From contig NZ_QTTQ01000009.1 of NCBI RefSeq assembly GCF_003384935.1, positions 1,116,001 to 1,180,000 on the forward strand: a stretch of 64,000 nt of DNA, in the 5' to 3' direction. The stretch's first letter is position 1; every line of letters begins with the position of its first letter. This DNA comes from Lutibacter oceani. Its GTDB lineage: Bacteria > Bacteroidota > Bacteroidia > Flavobacteriales > Flavobacteriaceae. Of the stretch, positions 27,061 to 36,224 are shown piece by piece. The notes under the pieces are model-generated. The model was given only the letters and a program-made list of their open reading frames with translations, was not told the DNA's origin and ran no database searches. The translations under genes were made by a program, and so were the position numbers.

Positions 27061-28665
27061 TTAAATGCCAATCTTTTTTAAAGCTTGAATTCTGTTTTTA
27101 ACATCAAGTTTTAAATAGATATTTTTTATGTGTGTTTTTATGGTGTTTTGCGAAACAAATAATTGTTCTGCAATTTCAATATTTGAATACCCTTTTGAAA
27201 TAAGTGTTAATACTTCAATTTCTCGTTTTGATAAATCAAACTCGCTGTACTTTTCAATAAAATATTGTTTTGAAAGCGAAGATTTATTTTCTACTTTATC
27301 TTTTAATTGATTAATTTGATTTAAATACATCTGTAATTCAGAATTTTTTTGTTCTATTTCCAAATCAGAATTTTTTCTGTAAAGATTTAACAAGTATAAA
27401 AGCCCAATAATTCCAATTAAACTAATTGATGAAATAATAATTAATTTATTAAATGTTGTTTTTGCTTTGTTTTTACTTTGTTCGTTTTCTAAAGCCAATT
27501 GCTGTATTTGTTTGTCTTTTTTAGCACTTTCGTATTCAATTTGAGTACTTATTATACTTTTTTGTGATGATTCATTTAATATGCTATCCTTAAAAGTTGT
27601 TGCAATTTTTTGTGACTCTAAAGCTTTTTTAAAATTTTTAGTTAATGTATAATAGTCAACTAAACTTTTATAACCTAAAGTAATATTTTCTTTCGATTTT
27701 ATATTTTTTGCATTATTTAAACCAAGAGTTATATTGTCTATTGCTTCTTTAAAATTAGCTAAGTTTAATTGATTTTTTCCAATATTTATTAAGGTATTGC
27801 TTAAGTAACGAATATTGTTTGAATTAGTAAAAGTGGGTATTGCTTTTTTGTAATATTCTGTTGAGGCCATATAATCACCTTTTTTTTGAAATAACAAACC
27901 CAATAAATTATACCTAATGGCTTCACTTGCTTTATGTTTATATTTTTTAGTTAAATCTAAAGCGTTATTTATATAATAATAAGCAGAATCATAAGATTTT
28001 TTGTATAAAAAACACTCTCCAATGTTTGATAAACTGTATTCTTGACCTTTTATGCTGTTATTTTTTAAATCTAACGCATAAACTCTTTTAAAATAGTGGA
28101 GCGCTTTATCGTACTCTTCAATATCAATAAATACATTTCCAATACCATTTAGGGCAATAGTTATACTTCTTTCATGTTTAAATTTTTCTGAAAAATCCAA
28201 TGCCTGAAAATAGTATTGAAAAGCTTCTTTTTCAAGATTTACTTTTCGGTAAGTAACACCTAAATTATTTAAGCATTTAATTATCAGTAAAGTATCTGAT
28301 GTTTTATTTAGGTAGTTTAAGGCTCTTTTATGGTATGAAATTGCGTTGTTAAAATCGTTATTTTTTCTAGCGTTAAGACCTTTTCTGTCATAACTTTCAC
28401 CTAAACCTTTTAAATAGAATATTTTTTCTGAAACAATAATTGCCTCATCAATTATTGCTTCATTTGCTTGGTTGTTTTTTATAGCTAGTTTGTAAAGAGT
28501 TATTAAGCTCTCCACTTTAGAAATTGTATTTGGTTTTACTTTAAGTTCTAGAAAAAGACTATCGGTAGAAGAAGTTTTCAGGTTATTTTTTTGGCTAAAA
28601 ATTGAACCAGAAATTAAAAAGGCTAGTATTAATATGGGATAACTGAAATAGTAAATTTTACTCAT
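27061..28665 (-). CDS. TPR-containing membrane regulator with LuxR-type HTH
   Basis: A 534-aa regulator. It has an N-terminal signal or anchor segment (about 5-25), tetratricopeptide repeats (about 60-380, for example [20 protein letters not shown]), a transmembrane helix (about 408-426), a short coiled coil, and a C-terminal LuxR/GerE helix-turn-helix (about 470-534, [17 protein letters not shown] and [10 protein letters not shown]). The architecture places a periplasmic sensor opposite a cytoplasmic DNA-binding domain, typical of Bacteroidota. It lies 129 bp upstream of the OmpA-type operon on the same strand, so it may control those genes. The signal is unknown. Confidence 0.85.
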   Translation of the reverse strand: MSKIYYFSYPILILAFLISGSIFSQKNNLKTSSTDSLFLELKVKPNTISKVESLITLYKLAIKNNQANEAIIDEAIIVSEKIFYLKGLGESYDRKGLNARKNNDFNNAISYHKRALNYLNKTSDTLLIIKCLNNLGVTYRKVNLEKEAFQYYFQALDFSEKFKHERSITIALNGIGNVFIDIEEYDKALHYFKRVYALDLKNNSIKGQEYSLSNIGECFLYKKSYDSAYYYINNALDLTKKYKHKASEAIRYNLLGLLFQKKGDYMASTEYYKKAIPTFTNSNNIRYLSNTLINIGKNQLNLANFKEAIDNITLGLNNAKNIKSKENITLGYKSLVDYYTLTKNFKKALESQKIATTFKDSILNESSQKSIISTQIEYESAKKDKQIQQLALENEQSKNKAKTTFNKLIIISSISLIGIIGLLYLLNLYRKNSDLEIEQKNSELQMYLNQINQLKDKVENKSSLSKQYFIEKYSEFDLSKREIEVLTLISKGYSNIEIAEQLFVSQNTIKTHIKNIYLKLDVKNRIQALKKIGI

Positions 28666-28749
28666 AGCTAAAAAAATCCTATTGCTGTAAATTTACAAAA
28701 TAGTTGAATTTTATATGCTATTAAAGTATCATTTAATTATAAAAAAATG

Positions 28750-29316
28750 TTAAGTGTTAAATGAATCAGCAACTTTTTCAAGTTCTGCATACCAGTTTTT
28801 TCCAAATTTTCTAATAAGTGCCTCTTTTACAAATTTATATACAGGAACTTGAAGTTCTTTTCCTAAAACACAAGCGTCATCACAAATTGGCCATTTATGG
28901 TAATTTACAGCAGTAAACTCGCTATATTCCATGAGTCGGACAGGATATAAATGACAAGATATTGGCTTTTTCCATTTAATTACTCCTTGATTGTAGGCTT
29001 CTTCAATTCCACATTTTGCGGTATTATTTTTATCGAAAATAACATAAGCACAATCTTTATCATTAATTAAAGGAGTTTCATATTCTCCTTCATTAGTAAT
29101 AAAAAGCCCTTGATTTTCAATAGCTTCTATGCCTTCTTTTCTTAAAAATGGCTTTATTCTTGGGTATATATCCAATAAAATTTGCAGTTCGTTTTCTTCT
29201 AATGGTGCTCCAGCCTCACCATCAATACAACATTTACCTTTACAGGCATTTAAATTACAGACAAAATCTTTTTCGATAATATCTTCAGAAACGATTGTTT
29301 TTCCTAGTTGAAACAT
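28750..29316 (-). CDS. DUF3109 family Cys-rich protein
   Basis: A 188-aa cytoplasmic protein of the DUF3109 family, related to YkgJ-type zinc or iron-cluster proteins. Conserved Cys clusters are visible: CNLNACKGKCC (about 22-32), then single Cys in DKDCAYVIF, AKCGIE and PISCHLYPVR, and WPICDDAC. These could bind a metal or cluster; the biochemical role is not established. The mRNA may be leaderless: a perfect -7 box TATTTTTG ends only 4 nt before the ATG. It diverges from marC. Confidence 0.85.
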   Translation of the reverse strand: MFQLGKTIVSEDIIEKDFVCNLNACKGKCCIDGEAGAPLEENELQILLDIYPRIKPFLRKEGIEAIENQGLFITNEGEYETPLINDKDCAYVIFDKNNTAKCGIEEAYNQGVIKWKKPISCHLYPVRLMEYSEFTAVNYHKWPICDDACVLGKELQVPVYKFVKEALIRKFGKNWYAELEKVADSFNT

Positions 29317-29320
29317 TTGG

Positions 29321-29328
29321 CAAAAATA
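29321..29328 (-). promoter_or_regulatory. -7 box TATTTTTG, leaderless layout for DUF3109 gene
   Basis: The minus strand reads TATTTTTG, then CCAA, then the ATG at 29316. A -7 box this close puts transcription start at or next to the A of ATG. The same N4 spacing occurs at panD and tadA. Confidence 0.6.
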
Positions 29329-29344
29329 AACTTTTTACACTAAT

Positions 29345-29378
29345 TTTGGTATTTATAAATAAGGTTTATCTACTTTTG
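29345..29378 (+). promoter_or_regulatory. Promoter of marC
   Basis: TTTG (29345-29348), 22 nt, then TACTTTTG (29371-29378), a perfect -7 box, 26 nt before the ATG. This fits the Bacteroidota -33/-7 layout and overlaps the divergent DUF3109 promoter region. Confidence 0.6.
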
Positions 29379-29404
29379 CCGACCTTAAATTAAAATAGAA
29401 GTAT

Positions 29405-29986
29405 ATGTTAGTTGATATTAAAGAAATAATTACTGGAACAATGGTGTTATTCGCTGTAATAGATGTTATTGGAAATATTCCAATAATTATTGATTTACGC
29501 GATAAATTTGGTCATATTCATTCTGAAAAAGCCTCTATTATTGCTGGAATAATAATGATTGCATTTTTGTTTTTAGGAAAAAGTATTTTAAATTTAATAG
29601 GTATTGATGTAAATTCTTTTGCAGTTGCAGGGGCTTTTATTTTATTTTTTATTGCTTTAGAAATGATTCTAGGAATATCGCTTTATAAAGAGGAAGAAAC
29701 TAATGCTAGAACCATTTCTATTTTTCCATTGGCTTTTCCATTAATTGCTGGCCCAGGTAGTTTAACAACCTTACTTTCCTTAAGGGCGGAGTTTGAAACC
29801 ATTAACATTGTTATTGCAATAATTATAAATATGATTTTTATGTATATAGTGCTTAAAACATCTAATAAATTAGGTAAATTTATAGGTGAAAATGGTATTT
29901 TAATTATTAGAAAAATATTTGGGGTAATTCTTTTAGCTATAGCAGTTAAATTATTTGCATCTAATATTCAAGGATTAATCTCTTAA
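29405..29986 (+). CDS. MarC family integral membrane protein
   Basis: A 193-aa protein with about six transmembrane helices of the MarC/UPF0056 family. The family motif FAVIDVIGNIPI (about 17-28) and FPLAFPLIAGPGSLTTL (about 101-117) are clear. The physiological role of the family is unsettled; early links to multiple antibiotic resistance in E. coli were not upheld. It is followed after 11 bp by a small flavoprotein gene, so the two probably form an operon. Confidence 0.9.
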   Translation: MLVDIKEIITGTMVLFAVIDVIGNIPIIIDLRDKFGHIHSEKASIIAGIIMIAFLFLGKSILNLIGIDVNSFAVAGAFILFFIALEMILGISLYKEEETNARTISIFPLAFPLIAGPGSLTTLLSLRAEFETINIVIAIIINMIFMYIVLKTSNKLGKFIGENGILIIRKIFGVILLAIAVKLFASNIQGLIS

Positions 29987-29997
29987 AAAAACAAATT

Positions 29998-30609
29998 ATG
30001 AATTCTTTTGATGTTTTAATTATTGGAGGAAGTGCAGCAGGGTTATCTTGTGCATTAATTTTAGGATCTGCAAAGGGGAAACCATTTGCTGAAGGTAAAA
30101 GAATAGGAATTATTACCCATCAAAAAAGTTCTGCATTAAATACTGCCGAATTAAACAATGTATTGGGTTTTAAAAAAGGAACAAAAGGTGCTGATGTTCT
30201 TAAAGAAGGGTTGAATCAATTAACAGATTTATATCCTGATGTAGTTCAAATTGATAAGGAAAAAGTTTTATCAGTTACTGGAGAATCTCCAAATATTATT
30301 GTAACAACAAATAAAAATGAATATGTTGCCACTACAGTTGTAGTTGCTGTTGGTCCATCTAATATGTTTGCAATTGAAGGGTTAATGCAATATGTTGTTC
30401 CTCATAAAAGTATTCCTGCTCAAAAAGAAAAAATTATGCTTAAAAACAGTAATCATTTAGTTACAGAAGGTATTTTTGTTGCTGGAGTTTTAGCAGGTTG
30501 GAGAAGTCAGTATGCTATTGCAGCAGGAAGTGGAGCGCAAGTAGCTACCGATATTTTAACAAGTTGGAATCAAGGAAATCATACAATGATACACGATGTT
30601 ATAGCATAA
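29998..30609 (+). CDS. Minimal FAD-binding protein, thioredoxin-reductase-like
   Basis: A 203-aa protein with the FAD-binding fold of the thioredoxin reductase group: dinucleotide motif IIGGSAAGLSC (about 8-18) and C-terminal FAD motif EGIFVAGVLAG (about 159-169). It is far shorter than the usual 310-aa enzyme because the inserted NAD(P)H-binding domain and the CxxC redox motif are missing. No nicotinamide-dependent disulfide chemistry can be predicted. It may be an oxidoreductase with another partner or a flavin-binding regulator. Its operon neighbour is marC. Confidence 0.75.
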   Translation: MNSFDVLIIGGSAAGLSCALILGSAKGKPFAEGKRIGIITHQKSSALNTAELNNVLGFKKGTKGADVLKEGLNQLTDLYPDVVQIDKEKVLSVTGESPNIIVTTNKNEYVATTVVVAVGPSNMFAIEGLMQYVVPHKSIPAQKEKIMLKNSNHLVTEGIFVAGVLAGWRSQYAIAAGSGAQVATDILTSWNQGNHTMIHDVIA

Positions 30610-30635
30610 AAAAATCCAGTTTAAACTGGATTTTT
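30610..30635. terminator. Bidirectional terminator, perfect 26-bp palindrome
   Basis: Core ATCCAGTTTAAACTGGAT with A/T runs on both sides, centred between 30622 and 30623. It serves the flavoprotein gene (plus) and glmS (minus), which converge here. Confidence 0.9.
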
Positions 30636-30647
30636 ATGTTGTAACTA

Positions 30648-32501
30648 TTATTCCACTGTAACGGATTTCGCTAAATTTCTTGGCTGATCTACATTACAAC
30701 CTCTCATTACGGCTATATAATAGGATAATAATTGTAGCGGAATTGTACTTAATAAAGGTGAAAAAGCTTCTTCAGTTTCTGGAATTTCAATTACGTGATC
30801 TGCAATTTCTTTCACCAAAACATCTCCTTCAGTAACAATGGCTATAATTTTACCCTTTCTAGATTTTATTTCTTGAATATTGCTAACAACTTTTTCATAA
30901 TGTCCTTTTTTTGTTGCAATTACTATAACTGGCATAGATTCATCAATTAAAGCAATTGGACCGTGCTTCATTTCTGCTGCTGGATAGCCTTCAGCGTGTA
31001 TATATGAAATTTCTTTTAATTTTAAAGCACCTTCTAAGGCAACTGGAAAATTATAACCTCTTCCTAAGTATAAACAGTTTGGAGCATCTTTATAAATAGC
31101 GGCTATTTTTTCAATTTCAGTATTAATTTTTAACAATTCCTCTACTTTTGAAGGGATTAACTTTAATTCTTGCAGGTAATTATGAAACTTAGAATTTGAG
31201 AGTTCTCCTTTTAAGTGTCCAAGTTTTAAAGCAATTAATGAAAGTACTGTTATTTGTGTTGTAAATGCTTTTGTTGATGCCACACCAATTTCAGGACCCG
31301 CATGTGTATAAGCGCCAGAATCTGTTTCTCTTGCAATTGATGAACCAACAACATTACAAATACCAAATACAAAAGCACCTTTAGATTTTGCAAGTTTAAT
31401 TGCAGCTAGTGTATCAGCAGTTTCCCCAGATTGAGAAATGGCTATTACAATATCATTTTTGTTGATAATTGGATTTCTATATCTAAATTCTGATGCGTAT
31501 TCTACTTCAACAGGAATTCGGGCAATATCTTCAAAAAGGTATTCACCAACTAAACCAGCATGCCATGAGGTTCCACAAGCAACTATTATTATACGTTTAG
31601 CATTTAAAAATTTGGTAATGTTATTATCTACACTTCCCATTTTTATAATGCCTTTATCTGCTAAAAGTCTACCCCTGTATGTATCTGAAATTGCATGAGG
31701 TTGTTCATGTATTTCTTTTAGCATAAAGTGATCGTAACCACTTTTTTCTATTTGTTCTAAATTAAGTTTTAACTCTTGAATATTGGGTTCAACAAAAGAA
31801 TCGTCATTTATTTTTCTAATTCTAATGCTTTTTCCAAGTTTTATAATTGCTAATTCTTCATCATCAAGGTAAATAGCATCCTTAGTATACTCAATAAATG
31901 GTGATGCATCTGAAGCTACAAAAAACTCCTTATTATCATCGCCAATACCAATTGCTAAAGGACTTCCTAAACGTGCAACTATTATTTCATTTGGGTTGTT
32001 AACATCATAAACTGCAATTGCATATGCTCCAACAACATTTGTAAGTGCTAATTGAACAGCTTTACCTAATTTACAATTATTTTTTAGCTGAACTTCTTCA
32101 ATTAAATTAATTAAAACTTCGGTATCAGTATCACTACTAAAAGTGTATCCCCTTTTAATAAGTTCTTTTTTAATGGTATCATAGTTTTCAATAATCCCAT
32201 TATGAACAATAACTAAATTTCCTGTATTTGATATGTGTGGATGTGAGTTTACATTATTTGGAACACCGTGAGTTGCCCAACGTGTATGGCCTAAAGCTAA
32301 ATGACCATTGGTATTGTTTTTTTTTGCAATTTTTTTTAAATCGGATACTTTACCTTTAGTTTTAAATAGTTTTAATTTATTTTCAGATGAAGTTAAAACT
32401 ATTCCGGCACTATCATAGCCTCTATATTCTAATCGCTGTAAACCATTAATAACTATTGGATATGCTTCTCTAAATCCTAAATACCCAGTAATTCCACACA
32501 T
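30648..32501 (-). CDS. glmS: Glutamine-fructose-6-phosphate aminotransferase (isomerizing)
   Basis: A 617-aa cytoplasmic enzyme making glucosamine-6-phosphate from fructose-6-phosphate and glutamine, the entry step to peptidoglycan and LPS amino sugars. The N-terminal Ntn amidotransferase begins MCGITGYLG with catalytic Cys2. Two SIS sugar-isomerase domains follow (about 290-600, with ISQSGETADT and the C-terminus PRNLAKSVTVE). It is third in an operon behind a glycogen-synthase-like fragment and a DUF4270 lipoprotein, with a 13-bp gap. Confidence 0.97.
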   Translation of the reverse strand: MCGITGYLGFREAYPIVINGLQRLEYRGYDSAGIVLTSSENKLKLFKTKGKVSDLKKIAKKNNTNGHLALGHTRWATHGVPNNVNSHPHISNTGNLVIVHNGIIENYDTIKKELIKRGYTFSSDTDTEVLINLIEEVQLKNNCKLGKAVQLALTNVVGAYAIAVYDVNNPNEIIVARLGSPLAIGIGDDNKEFFVASDASPFIEYTKDAIYLDDEELAIIKLGKSIRIRKINDDSFVEPNIQELKLNLEQIEKSGYDHFMLKEIHEQPHAISDTYRGRLLADKGIIKMGSVDNNITKFLNAKRIIIVACGTSWHAGLVGEYLFEDIARIPVEVEYASEFRYRNPIINKNDIVIAISQSGETADTLAAIKLAKSKGAFVFGICNVVGSSIARETDSGAYTHAGPEIGVASTKAFTTQITVLSLIALKLGHLKGELSNSKFHNYLQELKLIPSKVEELLKINTEIEKIAAIYKDAPNCLYLGRGYNFPVALEGALKLKEISYIHAEGYPAAEMKHGPIALIDESMPVIVIATKKGHYEKVVSNIQEIKSRKGKIIAIVTEGDVLVKEIADHVIEIPETEEAFSPLLSTIPLQLLSYYIAVMRGCNVDQPRNLAKSVTVE

Positions 32502-32514
32502 AAAAAGCTAAATT

Positions 32515-34050
32515 TTAATTGTTTAAATCTGTATAAGAAATTTCAAGTTTAATTCTGTTATCTCCAGCGTTTACATTATTGTTAAATAAAACAACACCTT
32601 TAGGATTCCAACTATAATTTTTTATTAAAAGATCTGTAATACTTGTTGGATCATCTGAAGAATTATATACTTTTATACCAAGTTTAACTAAATCAACAGG
32701 ATCATCAGATTTTAATAATTCAGAAATATAATCGGTAATCTTAAATTCATATTTATAAGGATTTCCGTCTTCGTCTCTTTCTAAATCGCCACCAACCATT
32801 GCAATTCCTTCTGAAATCATATCCAAAAGTTGTGTGTGGTCATCATAATTATAGATAAAAAGCTGTTCTGGAATTTCGTTGGTTGATGCATTTTGATCTA
32901 CATAAACAGTTAAACTCGCATCTGTTATTAACCAATTATTGTTTCTAAGTTCTGAAATATCTTCATTTGAAAATAATTCTACCGTAGCAATTGATCCTGC
33001 AGCACCTTGAAGGTATAATCTTTCATCTCCAGAGAGTTTAGAATTTGTGTAATCTCTGTTAAATACATTTGATTTTATACTTCCAAATGGAAAATTGTAT
33101 TGATGTTTGGTTCTAACACCTTGTTCTCCTGTTGTACCATTTCCATTTAAATCTTCATCTGTATCTTCATCTTGATCTTTAGAAAAATAAATGGTCATTT
33201 TAGCTGAAGACATATTTAACGAAATTAAGTGAGATTGTTCATTAGCCAATTCACTTGCTTCAATATAAAATCCTCTGAAAAAATGGGCAAAATTTTCGCT
33301 ATTCACAAACTCAGTATTTCCTGGGTTATCTACAAAAAGTTGCTTTACTAATTCTTCATTTAAAGGAATGTTAATTGAAGGGCTTAAGTCGTCTTGTTGA
33401 ATGGTATCGGTATCATACATTGTTAATCCATCGTTTAAATATCTTTTAATATATGTAACAGTATCGTTAGCATTTATTTTAAAGTTATTTGAATAAAATG
33501 GTGTATCACCTTTTTGAAATTCTTTATCAGAATAATAAACAGCATTTTTTGAAGGGTCTTCTGGGTCTAGTGTGTTTAAAAAGGTTTTTAGTTCAAAAAC
33601 ACTTAATTTAAATTCAACATCGGCATCTCCAAAAACTGAATCTATTGAAAACTTTGGTTTTCCATCAGAATAATCTTCAGTTTCTCTAGTTGATTGATAT
33701 GGAATATTTATAATTACAGAATCAATTAAAGCATTATTTCCATAGCCTAGCACATAAGTTTCACCAAATGTTGGCAGTGTAAGTTGGGTAACAATTGAAG
33801 CTTTTAATTTTCCAAATTCTTCATCAGCATAAACTCCAAGCAAATATTGTGGTAATATATTTGCAGGTACTTTATCAATGTTTTCATTTGAAGTTATAAC
33901 TTCAGATATTAAGCTATTAGTATTAAATTTATTATTATCTACTAGATTTACTCCAATATTTTCAATTTCTTTTTCACAAGAAATGATTGTAAAAAATACT
34001 AAAGAAAATATCCCTAAGTATTTAAATGTACTTACAACTTTTGTTGTCAT
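32515..34050 (-). CDS. DUF4270 family lipoprotein
   Basis: A 511-aa lipoprotein with lipobox TIISC (Cys25) and the DUF4270 N-terminal pattern CEKEIENIGVNLVD. The remainder is beta-rich with no catalytic motif that I recognise. The family is confined mainly to Bacteroidota and functionally uncharacterised. The gene sits between the glycogen-synthase-like fragment (29-bp gap) and glmS (13-bp gap). That arrangement suggests a link to envelope sugar metabolism, but only by position. Confidence 0.88.
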   Translation of the reverse strand: MTTKVVSTFKYLGIFSLVFFTIISCEKEIENIGVNLVDNNKFNTNSLISEVITSNENIDKVPANILPQYLLGVYADEEFGKLKASIVTQLTLPTFGETYVLGYGNNALIDSVIINIPYQSTRETEDYSDGKPKFSIDSVFGDADVEFKLSVFELKTFLNTLDPEDPSKNAVYYSDKEFQKGDTPFYSNNFKINANDTVTYIKRYLNDGLTMYDTDTIQQDDLSPSINIPLNEELVKQLFVDNPGNTEFVNSENFAHFFRGFYIEASELANEQSHLISLNMSSAKMTIYFSKDQDEDTDEDLNGNGTTGEQGVRTKHQYNFPFGSIKSNVFNRDYTNSKLSGDERLYLQGAAGSIATVELFSNEDISELRNNNWLITDASLTVYVDQNASTNEIPEQLFIYNYDDHTQLLDMISEGIAMVGGDLERDEDGNPYKYEFKITDYISELLKSDDPVDLVKLGIKVYNSSDDPTSITDLLIKNYSWNPKGVVLFNNNVNAGDNRIKLEISYTDLNN

Positions 34051-34079
34051 ATTATAAATTAATAATTGTTAAGATTAAA

Positions 34080-34886
34080 CTATAAAACACTATTTAAATA
34101 AAATTCTGTATATGCATTATCAAATTCTTCAATAGGAAAATAATCTAATACAGGTTTATCACTTGTTTTTAAATATTCTAATAAATCATCAGGAAGGTTT
34201 TCACTTGCTTTAATTACTGCGTCAGAATTTTCAACAGCATTTATTAAAATATTTGTATAGTTTGGATTGGAGATAGTTTCAATTTTTGATGCGTCAATGT
34301 TATCAAACATTATTTTTTTACTAAAATCCTTACTTAAGGAACCTTCAAACCCATTATTATAAAGCGATGTTACAATTTTACTGTCAGTAAATAATGGATC
34401 GTTTTTATAAAATTCCTTAATATATAAAGGTAAAAGTGAAGCCATCCAGCCATGTACGTGGATAATATCTGGAGACCAGTTTAATTTTTTTACGGTTTCT
34501 ACAACACCTTTAGCAAAAAATATTGCTCTTTCATCATTATCACTAAATAGTTTGTTATCTTCATCCGAAAACAATGCTTTACGCTTAAAGTATTCATCAT
34601 TATCAATAAAATAAACCTGCATTCTTTCTTTTGGAATAGATGCAACTTTAATAATTAAAGGCATATCCATATCATTAATAACCAGATTCATACCAGATAA
34701 GCGAATAACTTCGTGTAGTTGATGCCTTCTTTCATTAATTAAACCGTAACGTGGCATAAAAATACGTGTTTGCCCACCTTTACCATGAATCATTTTTGCA
34801 GCTTCAAACGAAGTTGTTGATAATTCATTTTCAGGTAAGTAAGGAACAACTTCTGATGAAACAACTAAAACTCTCTTATCTTTCAT
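34080..34886 (-). CDS. Glycogen/starch synthase N-terminal-domain protein
   Basis: A 268-aa protein matching only the N-terminal half of GT5 glycogen synthases (normally about 480 aa). VLVVSSEVVPY (6-16) replaces the usual start, FMPRYG and IIHVHGWMASLLP are recognisable, but the ADP-glucose-binding KTGGL motif is absent (STTSFEAAK follows instead) and the whole C-terminal Rossmann domain is missing. It is therefore unlikely to be a working glycogen synthase. The reading frame is clean and the leader normal, so it looks like a maintained protein rather than a decayed gene. It is first in the operon with DUF4270 and glmS, diverging from panC. Confidence 0.8.
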   Translation of the reverse strand: MKDKRVLVVSSEVVPYLPENELSTTSFEAAKMIHGKGGQTRIFMPRYGLINERRHQLHEVIRLSGMNLVINDMDMPLIIKVASIPKERMQVYFIDNDEYFKRKALFSDEDNKLFSDNDERAIFFAKGVVETVKKLNWSPDIIHVHGWMASLLPLYIKEFYKNDPLFTDSKIVTSLYNNGFEGSLSKDFSKKIMFDNIDASKIETISNPNYTNILINAVENSDAVIKASENLPDDLLEYLKTSDKPVLDYFPIEEFDNAYTEFYLNSVL

Positions 34887-34914
34887 AATCCAATCCTTTA
34901 TTTTAAAGATTATG

Positions 34915-34963
34915 CAAAATTACGAAAATTTATGTAGATTTTGGCTTGAAAAATGTAAGTTTG
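34915..34963. promoter_or_regulatory. Divergent -7 boxes for the GT5-like gene and panC
   Basis: The minus strand carries TAATTTTG (34922-34915), a perfect -7 box 28 nt before the GT5-like ATG. The plus strand carries TAAGTTTG (34956-34963), also perfect, 30 nt before the panC ATG. Confidence 0.6.
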
Positions 34964-34993
34964 CACGCTTTTAACGTTTATTAACAAATACAC

Positions 34994-35833
34994 ATGTTAG
35001 TTTTTGCTAAAATAAAATCTGTTCAACAAAAAATAGAATCTTTAAAAAAAGGAACTTCTGTTGGTTTTGTGCCAACTATGGGAGCGCTTCATCAAGGACA
35101 TTTATCATTAATACATCAAGCAAAAAAGGAAAATGACATTGTTGTTGTTAGTATTTTTGTAAACCCAACTCAATTTGATAAGCAAGAAGATTTAATCAAT
35201 TATCCAAAAACTATTGATAAGGATTTATCGCTGCTAAAATCAGTTTATTGCGATATTGTTTTTGCACCAGCAGCAAATGAAATTTATGCAAATGATATAA
35301 AATCTCAAGCGTTTGATTTTGATGGATTGGAATTTCAAATGGAAGGGAAATTTAGAGATGGACATTTTAATGGAGTAGGAACAATTGTAAAGCGTTTGTT
35401 TGAAATTGTGAAACCTACAAAAGCTTATTTTGGTGAAAAAGACTTTCAGCAGTTGCAAATTATTAGAAATATGGTGAAAAAGCACCAAATTCCTGTTAAA
35501 ATTGTTGGTTGTGATATTTATAGAGAAGAAGATGGTTTGGCAATGAGCTCTAGAAATGCCAGGCTGACAAATGAGCATAGAAAGGTTGCACCATTTATAT
35601 TTAAAACTCTTAAAGAAGCAAAAATTAAGTTTGGCACAAAAAATGCATCAGAAGTTGTAAGTTGGGTTGAAAGTGAGTTTAAAAAACAGCCTTTATTAGA
35701 ATTAGAATATTTTGAAATTGCTGAAGAAAACACACTTTTAACAATTAAAAACAAAGATCCTAAGCAAAAATACAGAGCGTTTATAGCTGTTTTTGCTGGA
35801 AAAATTAGACTTATTGATAATATAAGTTTATAA
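34994..35833 (+). CDS. panC: Pantothenate synthetase
   Basis: A 279-aa cytoplasmic ligase joining pantoate and beta-alanine with ATP, the last step to pantothenate. The family motifs are intact: VPTMGALHQGHLSLI (26-40, with the His33/His36 pair), FGEKDFQQLQIIRNMV, and EEDGLAMSSRNARL. It heads a run with panD (38-bp gap), which makes its beta-alanine substrate, then a membrane protein and radA. Confidence 0.97.
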   Translation: MLVFAKIKSVQQKIESLKKGTSVGFVPTMGALHQGHLSLIHQAKKENDIVVVSIFVNPTQFDKQEDLINYPKTIDKDLSLLKSVYCDIVFAPAANEIYANDIKSQAFDFDGLEFQMEGKFRDGHFNGVGTIVKRLFEIVKPTKAYFGEKDFQQLQIIRNMVKKHQIPVKIVGCDIYREEDGLAMSSRNARLTNEHRKVAPFIFKTLKEAKIKFGTKNASEVVSWVESEFKKQPLLELEYFEIAEENTLLTIKNKDPKQKYRAFIAVFAGKIRLIDNISL

Positions 35834-35859
35834 ACATGAATACATTAACACAAAATTAT

Positions 35860-35867
35860 TAATTTTG
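35860..35867 (+). promoter_or_regulatory. -7 box TAATTTTG, leaderless layout for panD
   Basis: TAATTTTG is followed by CACC and the panD ATG at 35872. If used, this internal promoter gives a leaderless panD transcript separate from panC. A clear -33 TTG is not seen at the usual distance, so use is uncertain. Confidence 0.5.
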
Positions 35868-35871
35868 CACC

Positions 35872-36222
35872 ATGCAAATAGAAGTAGTAAAATCAAAAAT
35901 TCACAGAGTTAAGGTTACCGGAGCCGATTTACAATATATTGGTAGTGTAACAATAGATGAAGACTTAATGGATGCTGCCAATATTATTCAGGGAGAGAAA
36001 GTACAAATTGTTAATATTAACAATGGTGAACGCCTTGAAACTTATGCTATTCCTGGTCCTAGAAAAAGTGGAGAAATTACATTAAATGGTCCTGCAGCTC
36101 GTAAAGTGGCAAAAGGAGATATAGTAATTATAATTTCTTATGGTATTATGAATTTTGAAACAGCAAAATCATTTAAGCCAACACTAATTTTTCCAAATGA
36201 AAACGATAATTCGTTAACATAA
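35872..36222 (+). CDS. panD: Aspartate 1-decarboxylase proenzyme
   Basis: A 116-aa proenzyme that makes beta-alanine from aspartate for pantothenate synthesis. It self-cleaves between Gly24 and Ser25 (YIGSVTID), leaving a pyruvoyl group on the new Ser25 end. The start [12 protein letters not shown] and the conserved LNGPAAR are present. The gene is directly downstream of panC. A membrane protein gene starts 2 nt after its stop codon, implying translational coupling. Confidence 0.96.
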   Translation: MQIEVVKSKIHRVKVTGADLQYIGSVTIDEDLMDAANIIQGEKVQIVNINNGERLETYAIPGPRKSGEITLNGPAARKVAKGDIVIIISYGIMNFETAKSFKPTLIFPNENDNSLT

Positions 36223-36224
36223 GT

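Noticed and set aside
34080-34886. Functional glycogen synthase (glgA)
   Set aside because: The substrate-binding KTGGL motif and C-terminal domain are missing, and no other glycogen genes are nearby.
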